DNA of 64,000 bases from assembly GCA_014773175.1 (NCBI GenBank), contig VXCM01000317.1, forward strand, positions 186,001-250,000, read 5' to 3'. Of this stretch, positions 1-9,781 are shown piece after piece; position 1 is the stretch's first letter; each line of letters begins with the position of its first letter. The DNA comes from Lucifuga dentata. Lineage: Eukaryota > Chordata > Actinopteri > Ophidiiformes > Bythitidae. Both the position numbers and the translations under genes were made by a program. Under the pieces are notes generated by a model. The model had not been told where the DNA came from. It was given only the letters and a program-made list of their open reading frames with translations, and did not search any database.

Positions 1-1814
1 CAGCACAACTGCCTCAGAAAAAAAGTTTTTGCACTTGTTTTGTTTGGCAATCAAGATGATTCCGATTCTGGCTCTGATGATCCCAAATGGTTACAGAGCA
101 TCTGTAGTGTGTCGGTACATTTCTGTCTTGGAAGTAACAAACCTCACTGTGATACTTCAGATGAGAGTCAAGGTTGCAGTAGAACTGAACAAATGAAACA
201 AGTGTGTGTGGTGAGTCAGTTCAACCTGTGATACATCCACAGTAAAGTAAATCTTTCAGTTTTTCTCCTTCTCTTCCCAACAACTCACTATTAGCTAAAA
301 ACCATTGCTGCTTGGCCCCGTGCCAGCCCACAAAAGGATTGATCCCATCCCAAAAAATACACTCCTATTGGAATACAGTTGATTTTTCTTTTCTTTGCCC
401 AGTAAAAAAAAAAAAAAAAAAAAACGAAACCTGAAATGATCCATTATAGGTGCTTGGTGCCATTACTTATTCCAAAAAGTCCCAGTTTTCAATTATACAT
501 TGGCAGGTAGGATAGGAGGTACTAATGCTGAAGTTACATTTGAGTATATTCAAAGAACAAAGCTGGTGCTCTTAGCCAGAATAAAACATACCTTATACTT
601 ATTTTTATAAAGTGACATTGCTTGACAAGTGTAGTTAGAAAGCAAGTGCTAATTAAGAAGCTTTGATTCATTTTCAATTAATGCTGTACAGCATTATATG
701 TATAGGAAACAGTGTGAGTCAGTGCTTTCACTGACCCCACAGATGAATTTAAGAAAGATGATAAAGTAAAAATATGTGATCTAAATTCAACACAATCTTT
801 ATACTTAAATAACTGCCCACTAAAAATCAAAACATCCGCAAATGAAATGATACATTTTACACGCACAGGGCAAACAATAACTAAATGAATTTATATGCTG
901 ACATTAGTAAGGACTGTAACAGGTGTGTATCTTCAGTTATGATCTGCTGAAAAAACATAAGAAACGTTAATTTTGGTATAATTAAGCGTACGTGCATTTA
1001 GCTCTTATTTATTTAGGGCAAAATTAAGGATGGGGACTTTAACGTGTGTTGTAAGAACAGGGAATGGAAATGTGGAAATCAGCTCATGTCAGCAGAAAAT
1101 GTTTAATGCATGTACACGGACAACTGGAACTGAATGAACCTATGGTGACTTGATGATAATGCTACATGGGTGCTGGATGTTTTTTCTTACTGCAAGGCCA
1201 CCCTGTCCCACTGTCATTATTAATTATGCATTCATGTATAACACATAAACTAAAACAAGAATTATAGATGTTATTTTTTTTAATCATGTATGCATCCTGC
1301 TGTTTTGTTTGTCATTTTGTGCTTAAAAATGTCATTAAAAAAGATCCCCCCCCCCATCTTAAGACCCTGAATGCCTTTGGGAAGTTAGTTTTTAAGATTT
1401 TCGTAAGGTCAACTTCACTGCCAGTAAAACACACAGATTTAAACTTTAGAAACAGATTTAACATCAAATATGTAATCCTAAATGTGGAGGTTTGGACATG
1501 GACAATATTCTCACAACCACACACTGAGAGAGCCAACAGCTCACTGCTGCCACCTCAGCTACGTCACTTCACCAAAAGCCTCTGTGTCACCCCTTAACTT
1601 AGCTGGAGTCTGTGTGTGCTTCATGTTTGCCTTTACTTCCCAAATCCCTGAGAGCAAACAGGAACATGAGCAGATTAGCTTAATATCATCCTTGGCACTA
1701 AATACACAAAATGAAATGTCATTCATGTTCCAGGGTATCGTCAAAATAAGAAAGTCAAATAGAATATCTATAACGTCTTACAGATATTCAATTCACAACA
1801 AATTACATATTATG

Positions 1815-1845
<31 letters not shown>
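1815..1845. repeat. (ATCT)n tetranucleotide microsatellite
   Basis: About seven and a half uninterrupted ATCT units lie in otherwise unique AT-rich sequence. The length is typical of a polymorphic fish microsatellite. Confidence 0.95.
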
Positions 1846-2223
1846 GGTTGGTCTATCAATTTATTGTAATCTTGACTCTGTGTAAGACTGACAGATGCAC
1901 TCACACTGAGCCATAATAAGATTAAAAATGGATTCTAATCAATAATCTGGCTACTTCTTTGTCCACAGCATGGGAGTCTTGAAGCACAGACAAATGACTG
2001 GGAATGAGAGCTAAAGCTAATAAGCAGGCCATCGCTAAGCTCTTAAGCAAACCTCCTCACTCCCAATGTGGCTTTCTTTCTTTCATTATAAATAATGTAT
2101 ATTTTGCCAGCACCCCCCAAAAAAAAAAAAAAAAAAAAAACTCCATGTCTCTTTTGACTTCTGAGTTGCTGCTAGAGTTCAATTTGATCTTCAAACACAT
2201 CTTATTCCTCCCTCTCCATCCCC

Positions 2224-2346
2224 CCAACCTTATTGGTTTGCTTTAATTAGTAATATTGAAGGCAGGGGCAAATGAGGAGGGGGTNCCAACCTTATTGGTT
2301 TGCTTTAATTAGTAATATTGAAGGCAGGGGCAAATGAGGAGGGGGT
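2224..2346. other. Assembly join: 61 bp direct copies around a single N
   Basis: The 61 bases at 2224-2284 are repeated exactly at 2286-2346, separated only by one N at 2285. I read this as two contigs whose overlapping ends were placed side by side with a placeholder N, not as a biological duplication. The real locus probably has one copy. Confidence 0.9.
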
Positions 2347-3810
2347 GGTGATGGTGGTGGTGGTGTAAATACTGAAAACAAACAAAAGTGCTCGCTGAAT
2401 GGGATGCTGGTGACGGATGCAGTCCCGATGCTGCTGCGCAGACGGAAGGGGACACATGGTGTAAGCAAACCCTCGTAATTGCATTAGATTCCCTTGGCAC
2501 ACGGGTAATCTAGCCTTCCCCTGTCCCACAACACAACAGGACACATCTCTCTCTCCTCTCACTCTGCATCTCTCTCCTTTTCTAATTATTCATTTAAAAC
2601 TACAGCTGTCATTCATCATTCATCAGGCAGGATACAGGATTAATGACGAATTTAGGTAATTGAAGTATGGAGTGTCGCAGTGTGTGTCTGTGTGTGCGTG
2701 TGTACGCTCACAAATCCACTTGTTTTGGTTGGAGAAATGCAGCATGTGTGTGTCCTTGAATACATGCATAACTCTGTGCATCTGTTGGTGTGTGTGTGCA
2801 TGCATCCCATTAAACAGTTGTCCTGTTTGATATTTCAGTCTTCAGCCCACATGTCTTGAGAGTATGAGCAAACACATTTGCTTGAATGGGATGTTCCCTG
2901 AGCAAACAGAGGGAAATCTGGCCTTGATATGAATGTCAGTGACAGTTGGTGATAATTGGGATGGGATGTTTTTGCTCCTTATTGAGATGTCCAGTGTGCA
3001 GACACCTTATAAAATGAAAAAACTGACCCCATTTTATTTAGAAATGATTCTGTATTGACTTTTGTCAGTCACCTTGTTGACTGTCCTTTACTTAGGAGCA
3101 GTGAGGCATCTGCTGTGGCTGCAGGACCAACATCATCCACTAGGTGGTGACATCATATCCACAGTAGAGTCACACATCCCCATCACAAATACTAAATGCT
3201 CAATACTCATATCAAGTCATTTTAAAGCATTTGTTTGCCACTGCAAATACACAGGTTTCTTAAAGAGTTAGATATGCATGTTGGATTCTTCAGGATTAGA
3301 CTGATGTTCTTAACCAGGCTGATTTATAGTAATTGTAACAGCAAAGCAAGCTTAAATTCTAACATCACAAACATTAAAGCGACCAATACGTGAGCCACAG
3401 AAATATTTATCTTCCCTGCAGAATGATGTAATGTATGATAGAGAAATAATAGCTGACAGTCTACCTGAATAAAATTGGTGGCAGAGAGGCCATATCAGGT
3501 CACCATGGCTATATGAAAGGGATGCTTGGAGGAAAAGTCCAAGTGGATCTGCGAGGCTTTGAGGGAGAGCCACTCTGCCAAAGGGTTTGAATTTGCGTGG
3601 CCCTGTGGTCATTGCAACAAAAAACAAAAAAAACAAAAAAAACAATGCTTCCTTGTGATTAGGACTTTATTAAGACACACCAAGTCCCCAGGCTAGACTT
3701 ATGCTTGAACAGTGCGCCCAATAACAATGCAAGTTGAGGCAAAGCAATGTCATCATCCAAAGTAGTCACAAGTGATTTTTATTCGTACCAAAAAAGTTTT
3801 ATATTGTTTT

Positions 3811-3835
3811 TGTGTGTGTGTGTGTGTGTGTGTGT
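3811..3835. repeat. (TG)n microsatellite
   Basis: A 25 bp pure TG run with no interruption, in unique flanking sequence. Confidence 0.95.
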
Positions 3836-4281
3836 TGATTATGCTTGTGTTTTTTAACTCCGCAGCTCGTATTAACCTGTAACGCCCTGTAATCACTGCC
3901 ACACGGATTAAGAACTCCAGCCCACACAAACTGCTCCCTCTCTAATGACTGGCAAATAAACAACCAAGAAGAGACAGAGAGAGCAGAGGGAACACCCAGC
4001 AAGCTGCTTTTAAAGTAATATCCTCTAAGCCGTGGACACCCCAACAAAGTCTGTCATGTCTAACCTGGCTCCTCACCTGTTTGGACCCAGCCAAATAGCC
4101 CAGAGTAATCCCTCATCCCCAGGGCAAGGAAGCTTTACCCACCCCAGAGCTCCGTCCTGCCCTGACAGGTTAGCGTACTGCAGGGGCCCCGGAACACACA
4201 CAGCCTCCAATCTGCATTCATTTAAGACATTTAGCTCATTCAAAGTGACTCACAAAGATCTCAACAGCAGCATAAGCTTCT

Positions 4282-4854
4282 ACGCCACTACTCAGATCCT
4301 TAAGTAATTACAGAAAAATACTCCATTACAAGTCAAAAGTAACGAAAGTGTAAGTAAATAAGTATTAGGAGTATAATGTGATTTAGTACTGACAGTAAAC
4401 CCATGATGAAGAATGCTCCCTGTCAGAGGGAGATACAAGGTTTTTTCACTGACAGTGTGACAAAACCTGTATCTTCAATTTTGAAAAAAATTGTAACAAA
4501 AGCTTTGTAATGAAATAATTTTCATTTACCCAATAGTACTATTTGTGGGTGAATACACTCAGAAGTCACTGTAAGTTTTGTTATTTCATCCCAAAATTGG
4601 TTTTACTTATAAATAGAGATGCCAATTTTGCATCTCTATTTTCCTAAAACAAAGCTGAGATACAAGGTTTTTACCCAACAGTAGCAATATTTTATGACTT
4701 AACCTCAATCTTAATCTGCAAAGTAAATAGCAGCTCCAAATGACAAATACATGGAGAAAAGTAAAAAATACACTATTTCCCTCTGAAAAGTAATGGAGTA
4801 GAAACTCTCCCAAACTTGAAATACTCAAGTGAAGTACTCAAAATTTTACTTGTA
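4282..4854 (+). mobile_element. Tol2-like hAT nonautonomous repeat, copy 1 (degenerate)
   Basis: The copy begins with a 'ccactactcagatcctta' edge, continues through 'aaaaatactccattacaag', and ends with words such as 'tttccctctgaaaagta', 'gaaatactcaag' and 'ctcaaaattttact'. This order is what I remember for a very common percomorph dispersed repeat whose full-length ends are CAGTGGTGGAA and its inverse, as in hAT elements related to Tol2. The terminal bases have decayed at both ends. In-window support is the 19-of-20 match of its 'aaaaatactccattacaagt' word to the reverse strand of the copy at 14385-14971. No transposase frame is present, and the family name cannot be given from sequence alone. 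Confidence 0.6.
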
Positions 4855-5334
4855 TGATAGGGTCCATTGCCATTATAAGATCTAGTGTGTGTTTGAAAGG
4901 GAAATATATGGAGGGGAAGATGACTGATTGTGTTGCCTCTGTTTGTTCACGTCCCACCCGGCTGGCGCACAGACGAGGCCTCATCTCTCGGCTCATTAGG
5001 AAAGCAGGTTTAGCAGCTACAGAGCGAAGAGGAATCAGCATTCTAACCACTAATTGGGCTGTTTCATGGAGAGCATGAACTGGAAAATGTTGCTCAATGA
5101 TCAGTTACAGCATTGCTCTTTGAAATGTGACAGATGTTCAGAGAGGTAAAAGGAGAGACGCACCTGATCAGATGAATTCTGTTGAAAGCAACAGCATATT
5201 ATGTAAAAGCTCGTGAAGTCTAATGGTGCATAAATGCATTTTAGCTAAAAAAAAAAAAAAAAAAAAAAAAAAGGGAGGAGTTTTCAAGTTATTTTGTGTT
5301 TTCATGTTTTTTTCTTAATGCAGTTCAGACATCG

Positions 5335-5350
5335 CGCCACTAGGGGGAGC
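5335..5350 (+). promoter_or_regulatory. Candidate CTCF-binding word
   Basis: The word cgccactagggggagc fits the vertebrate CTCF core CCASYAGRKGGCRS with one mismatch (A for C at the twelfth position). This is a motif match only. Such words also occur by chance and inside fish repeats, and binding is not shown. Confidence 0.3.
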
Positions 5351-5974
5351 AATGATGCACAAAATGAAGAATCATGGAATGAGTTTCAGAGACAAAGAAT
5401 CTCAAAAAAAGATGGTGCGTGCGCGTGCACACATACACATGCACAGCTCATATGAAACACTGATGACTTACAGTAAATTGATAAGTCAATACGCAGGATA
5501 TGCTAAAAAGCTTTTATAGAATATTTTACAACTTGTTGTTTGAAATAAATAAATTTAAAAGTTTAATCCCATGCTTACCAATTTATTCTCTTTATTTTAT
5601 AATTTTAAAAAAGTGTTACATTTTGGTGGTGGAAATGTCTTTTTTTTTTTTTTAAAGAGAATGTAATTATTTTATAGATAAAGTGTGTTCAACGTGTTGT
5701 TTTTTTTTTTACACTGCTGTTTGACTGCATTTGTCAGGATGCTGTAAAATTCAGAACCTTTTAGAGCTATTAGTCTCCCTCTTATCTACCAGCTGTGACC
5801 ACATTCAAGCCTTTAACTATTATCCAAACTTTTATGTTCAGTTTGTTTTGATAGCATGTCTATGCTAAGATAACAAATAAAATTAGAGTAGCATTAAATG
5901 CAGCCTGTTCAATTTGCTACAGTAGGAGCTATTCATCTTGATTAACATGAATGCTTTATCTTTGACAAGTCCTT

Positions 5975-5998
5975 TGTGTGTGTGTGTGTGTGTGTGTG
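5975..5998. repeat. (TG)n microsatellite
   Basis: A 24 bp pure TG run, followed by TG-rich imperfect sequence. Confidence 0.95.
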
Positions 5999-6253
5999 CA
6001 TGTTTACTTGTGTATACACAGAAGTATGCATGAGCATGAGCATTTTATTGTCATTATCATGCATGCAGCTCTCTTTGATACATTTTTCTTGATCTTTTCT
6101 TAAGACATTTTGTTCTTTAAAATTTCCAAAAGTGCAGCTATTTATTCCAGGTTACAGTAGGTTAAAGATGAACCGTGAAGTACCCTGCATAGTTTAGCTT
6201 CAACAGACAAGTTGGGTCAAAATTTCAGTGCTTGCCTTTGAACTGTATTCCTA

Positions 6254-6898
6254 CAGAACCCATAAGGGGCTATGAAAGGAGTAAAACATTTGATGGAAGG
6301 AGAAAAGAAAGAGCCCTTTTGGGTTATCTCACAAAGTTTTGCGAGATCTTGCAAAACTTTTGCAAGATAGTGTAAAAACCCAAGTGACCCATATCCTTCC
6401 AGGTCATTCTTCAAGCATGAATAGTAAACATAAACAAGGCTGCCGTGAACTGATTTGTCATAAACTTTATGACTTTGCTATTTTATTATACTCTCCAAAT
6501 CATTTGAATGCTGCATAATTGTGGTCAACCTACAAATTGATTGCTCACTTATTCTGAACTTTACAGTAACCACTTTGAAACAACTGGAGGCTGCTGGAAG
6601 TGACTGTGTATTACACTTTGTCACATCAACAATAATGTAGTAATTCCATTAAAGAATAGTTGCAAAAATTTATGGGCTATAATATGCTAATTTTCAAAAA
6701 TTGCATGCCATATTTCAGGTTTGTAAGGACATATTATTACCTCCTTTTGATGTGCCCTAAAACTTTTCCGAGATCTTGCAAAGCATTCACATTTTAATGC
6801 AAAACTTTTGCAAGTTAACACAAAAGGACACACTATTTTTTCCCTTCCCTTGATGTTTTTTTTTTTTTAACTGCTCCCATGTCCCCTTAGGGGCTCTG
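6254..6898. mobile_element. Fold-back MITE with long inverted arms (hAT-like ends)
   Basis: The left end reads cagaacccataagggg and the right end, on the reverse strand, reads cagagcccctaagggg. The arms stay alignable for roughly 110 bases, including a 'gagatcttgcaaa' word in each and the pair cttttgggttatctcacaaa / cttttgtgttaacttgcaaa. Between them lie about 350 bases of AT-rich spacer without a reading frame. CAG/CTG ends suggest the hAT superfamily. The flanks tattccta (6246-6253) and tattccaa (6901-6908) differ at one base, but the right one is offset by two extra bases, so the target duplication is only tentative. Alternatively this is two separate inverted insertions of one repeat. Confidence 0.6.
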
Positions 6899-7051
6899 TA
6901 TATTCCAAATAAGTTACTTAGATAATACAATTTACAATATAATAATGTAAGTTAGATAGTGTAATCTGGACATTTTTGTGATTGCAATGCACCATGTACT
7001 GTTATAAAGTCCCTTATATTAATTGACTGGATTGATGAGCAAAACTATGAA

Positions 7052-7085
7052 TTATATATCTATATATATATATATATATATATAG

Positions 7086-7129
<44 letters not shown>
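7052..7129. repeat. Compound (AT)n(AC)n microsatellite
   Basis: An alternating TA block runs directly into a CA block of about 36 bp and then returns to TA. Alternating purine-pyrimidine DNA of this kind can adopt unusual structure and is unstable. Confidence 0.95.
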
Positions 7130-7348
7130 TTTAAAAGCTGAACTTTCCTTTAAGTGAAAATATTAAAAATGTGGGGGTAAGTCTTTAGAAAAAACAGGCT
7201 TCAGAGCCTCAGTCTGTAGAAATTGGTAGCACAGACTGGTATCTGGTATTCACACAAATCCACCAACAGCCTGATATGTCAGTTTAAGTATTTATGTGTT
7301 GTTCTGAAGTCCTTATAATCAGCAGAAAGCCATCATTTTGTATAGTAC

Positions 7349-7384
7349 TTTTTTTTTTTTTTTTTTNAAGTTTTTTTTTTTTTT
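7349..7384. other. Unresolved poly-T gap (N at 7367)
   Basis: Eighteen T, one N, 'aag', then fourteen T. The true length and sequence of the tract are unknown. Confidence 0.85.
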
Positions 7385-7961
7385 ACTAAAGCGCATTCCA
7401 AAAGAAAATACTGCAGATTTGTCCTTGCGTGCATGTGTGCAGTTCTCAGCTGAAGCAGATTCATATTAATGGAAGAGAAGCTGTCATCATTAAGTTAAGA
7501 CTGCAGGTGAATTATGTCTGGCTGTCTGGTAAAGATGTGCTTAGAAAGTATTCAGTGGAAAACACATCATAAACTTTTATTAGATCATGGCATGGGTGCA
7601 AGGAGAGAACAATAAATCTTCGATCTCTTTTTCAGGATCCATTTGTGGACCATATGATCCTTCTGTGGAGGTCTCAATAAAGTTGTCTGACCTCTCAGCA
7701 GGTGTGCTGGTACACTCTAAATACTAAAAATTTATCTACAATAAGCTCGAAAGGGAATAATTCGGCATTTTGTTAGGTTTCCTAAGATAAAAAACAAAAA
7801 CCACAAAATGATTTGATGGGAACACGAGTATGTAGAGGTTTGAGGAATACATCAATCTTTATAGAGGGTGTCACATAGTAACTTCAGGGGTTAAAATCCA
7901 GAAAAAGGTATTTTTAAAGCAATGTACACAGTTAGCAAAGCAGCAACAGATGGATATAAGC

Positions 7962-7963
<2 letters not shown>

Positions 7964-8004
<41 letters not shown>

Positions 8005-8024
8005 GGAGAGGGAGAGAGAGAGAG
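7964..8024. repeat. (GA)n microsatellite
   Basis: About 40 bp of pure GA, then an interrupted GA tail with CGGAGAGGG. The open frame across the opposite strand here is a leucine/serine translation of the repeat and not a gene. Confidence 0.95.
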
Positions 8025-8103
8025 CGATGATGTACAGACAGCTCTACTAATATCAAAAAGCACTAAGTCAAAAGCTAAACTAAGACTTCAGCAAAGCAGT
8101 ACC

Positions 8104-8270
8104 TGCTGAAAGAAGTACTGAAATCCTTTACTTAGAAGTAAAAGCAGTAATACCACAACAGACAACACACCATCAGAGGTCAAAAATCCAGCATTTGAAC
8201 ATCTGCTTAAGTAAAAGTAAACAAATCTTAGCAAGGAAATCCACTCTAATATCAAAACTAAAATGTTCAG
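8104..8270 (+). mobile_element. Tol2-like hAT nonautonomous repeat, copy 2 (fragment)
   Basis: Words 'gaaagaagtactgaaatcct', 'gcagtaataccaca', 'atccagcatttgaacatctg' and 'cttaagtaaaagta' follow the order of the family's left half. The 'taataccaca' word is shared with the reverse strand of the copy at 14385-14971. The right half is missing. Orientation is the same as copy 1. Confidence 0.55.
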
Positions 8271-9058
8271 TTCATGGAGTGAATACAATTAAAAATGTGT
8301 TACAGACCCCTCCACCTGGCCCTTGTCCCTTCATTATTTTTTTAATTGCTGTATTTTTTTGCTTGCTAATAAAAAGTGGAATTTTTCTGACTGTAATTGT
8401 TTGAATGTAGTCATTCCAACAAGCATAGCCAAAATTAAAATTAAAATTAAAATTTGTGGAGAGGTATGTCAAAGGTCAAAGTTCAGAGGAAGATGCTGTT
8501 CAAATGCACACATGGAGAGTTTCCCGCCAACTTCTGTAAGTTACTAATTTAGCTGTACATTTCATGTTTGTCACCTGGGTAATTTAAATTGTGTCATTGA
8601 CATTACAGTGTTTTCTTTACTTGTAAAGGAATTTCCTCAGGAAAAAAAGATTTCAGCAGTAGCTCTGTCTCTCTTTCATAATATACCATTAAAAGGATTT
8701 AATGGCATAATATGTTGATTTTAGTGTAAATAATGATGATTGTTTGAAGATGCCATATTGGAAAATCCATCTTTTACAGGTATTTCTCATTATTGTCATT
8801 GGTGTTAAGCCCTTGCTTATGAGACATGAGTTATGCCATAAATGGCAATAATAAAATAAAGAGCAATAGTTAAGATGTCCTTTATGATCATTTATCATGT
8901 CAAGATCTTAATAAACATCTACCATCAAATTTTAGTGAACATTTAGCAAAAAGTTTCAAAATCTGAACATTTTGCAAGACATGAAGTCACCAAATTTTAA
9001 CAATTACTTCAAAAACATACTTAGTGGACATTCTGTGTCGCTGAAAACACTTCCACTT

Positions 9059-9112
9059 ACAGTTGTACGTACGGTATACATCGTACAGGTACACGATGTG
9101 TGTACAAGCTGT
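9059..9112. repeat. Imperfect inverted repeat (hairpin-forming)
   Basis: Outer arms acag-ttgtac / gtacaa-gctgt and inner arms acatcgt / acgatgt fold around a spacer acaggtac. Pairing is interrupted by a bulge and an internal loop. It could be transcribed as a stem-loop, but nothing shows transcription and it matches no mature microRNA I remember. Confidence 0.5.
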
Positions 9113-9384
9113 ATCTTGTATATGTTCACACTGTTTCAGGGGTTTTCCACTGACGTTGTACTGCAGCAAGTAGTTGCATGGAGACGTAAAAGAGGATTCA
9201 CCTTCAAAGAACTGTCTGTTATTGTGTATAATTATGATAATCTGGAGGGTTACAGTTAAAAAAAAATGATCCTTTTCAGTTTTTCGCTGTGATGTGGAGG
9301 CAGCCACTGAGTCAACAGACAACAACCAATTTACTCAATGTAATCTCTGATTCATCCAAAGCATTTTAAACCACACGCTTTGAA

Positions 9385-9590
9385 CAGGGCTGGGCAATAT
9401 GGCGATATACAATATGCAATGGGAAAAGATTTGTCACCTGGTGGAGATTTTACTCTCCCTCTAATATCTCCTGTTGTATCATAGAGCAAATGTTTGACTT
9501 TCTCCAGTGTTTTCATAGTCGCAACAAACAAAGTCGCTAACGCAATAACAGAACAGAGGCTAACTGGAGCCAGCAAACAACATACTACGT
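9385..9590 (+). mobile_element. hAT-like terminus, right end not found
   Basis: The word cagggctgggcaatatgg followed by cgatatac is a terminus I recognise from abundant fish elements whose ends read CAGGGCTGGGC. The following 180 bases, to the GA run, include words such as 'aacagaacagaggctaact' that also feel repeat-like, so the extent is a guess. The opposite end (gcccagccctg) is not visible downstream and no partner to the left flank gctttgaa was found, so this is a truncated or broken copy. Confidence 0.45.
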
Positions 9591-9605
9591 GTGAGTGAGT
9601 GAATG

Positions 9606-9610
<5 letters not shown>

Positions 9611-9645
<35 letters not shown>
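9611..9645. repeat. (GA)n microsatellite
   Basis: About 35 bp of pure GA. Confidence 0.95.
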
Positions 9646-9649
<4 letters not shown>

Positions 9650-9736
9650 CTTAGACTGATTTCAGAATTTACATGACCTACAGTTTCCCATATTTAATCC
9701 AGTCTCTGTAATGAAAGTAATTAAATATTTTAGTTC

Positions 9737-9781
9737 AAAGAAGAAGAAGAAGAAGAAGAAGAAGAAGAAGAAGAAGAAGAA
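9737..9781. repeat. (AAG)n trinucleotide microsatellite
   Basis: Fifteen AAG units without interruption, the longest trinucleotide run in the window. It is a purine tract able to form triplex DNA. Confidence 0.95.

Larger units (their letters stand above)
1..4281. other. Noncoding stretch, no gene seen
   Basis: No frame longer than about 145 codons is open and none resembles a known protein. The stretch holds a 21 nt A tract (404-424), an ATCT microsatellite (1815-1845), a 22 nt A tract (2119-2140), an assembly join with duplicated flanks (2224-2346), a GGT run (about 2345-2366) and a 25 bp TG run (3811-3835). Around 1215-1245 there is a homeodomain/POU-like word cluster (attattaattatgcattcat). 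A weak CTCF-like word lies at 3137-3150. At 4223-4257 the sequence resembles a degenerate copy of a common fish repeat motif, but it is too decayed to call. Confidence 0.7.
4855..8103. other. Noncoding stretch with simple repeats and a fold-back element
   Basis: No gene is visible. Contents are a 26 nt A tract (5247-5272), a CTCF-like word (5335-5350), a 24 bp TG run (5975-5998), the fold-back element (6254-6898), a compound AT/AC microsatellite (7052-7129), a poly-T assembly gap (7349-7384) and a GA run (7964-8024). The remaining unique sequence is AT-rich with stops in all frames. Confidence 0.7.

Noticed and set aside
1482..1916. 144-codon frame
   Set aside because: It includes an ATCT microsatellite translated as Leu-Ser-Ile-Tyr repeats. 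No domain is recognised.
4223..4257. Degenerate copy of the common fish 'catttagcagacgc' repeat
   Set aside because: Only a broken partial match (catttagctcattcaaagtg). It cannot be told from chance without a library search.
7871..8056. Serine/leucine-rich open frame on the minus strand
   Set aside because: It is the translation of the GA microsatellite at 7964-8024.
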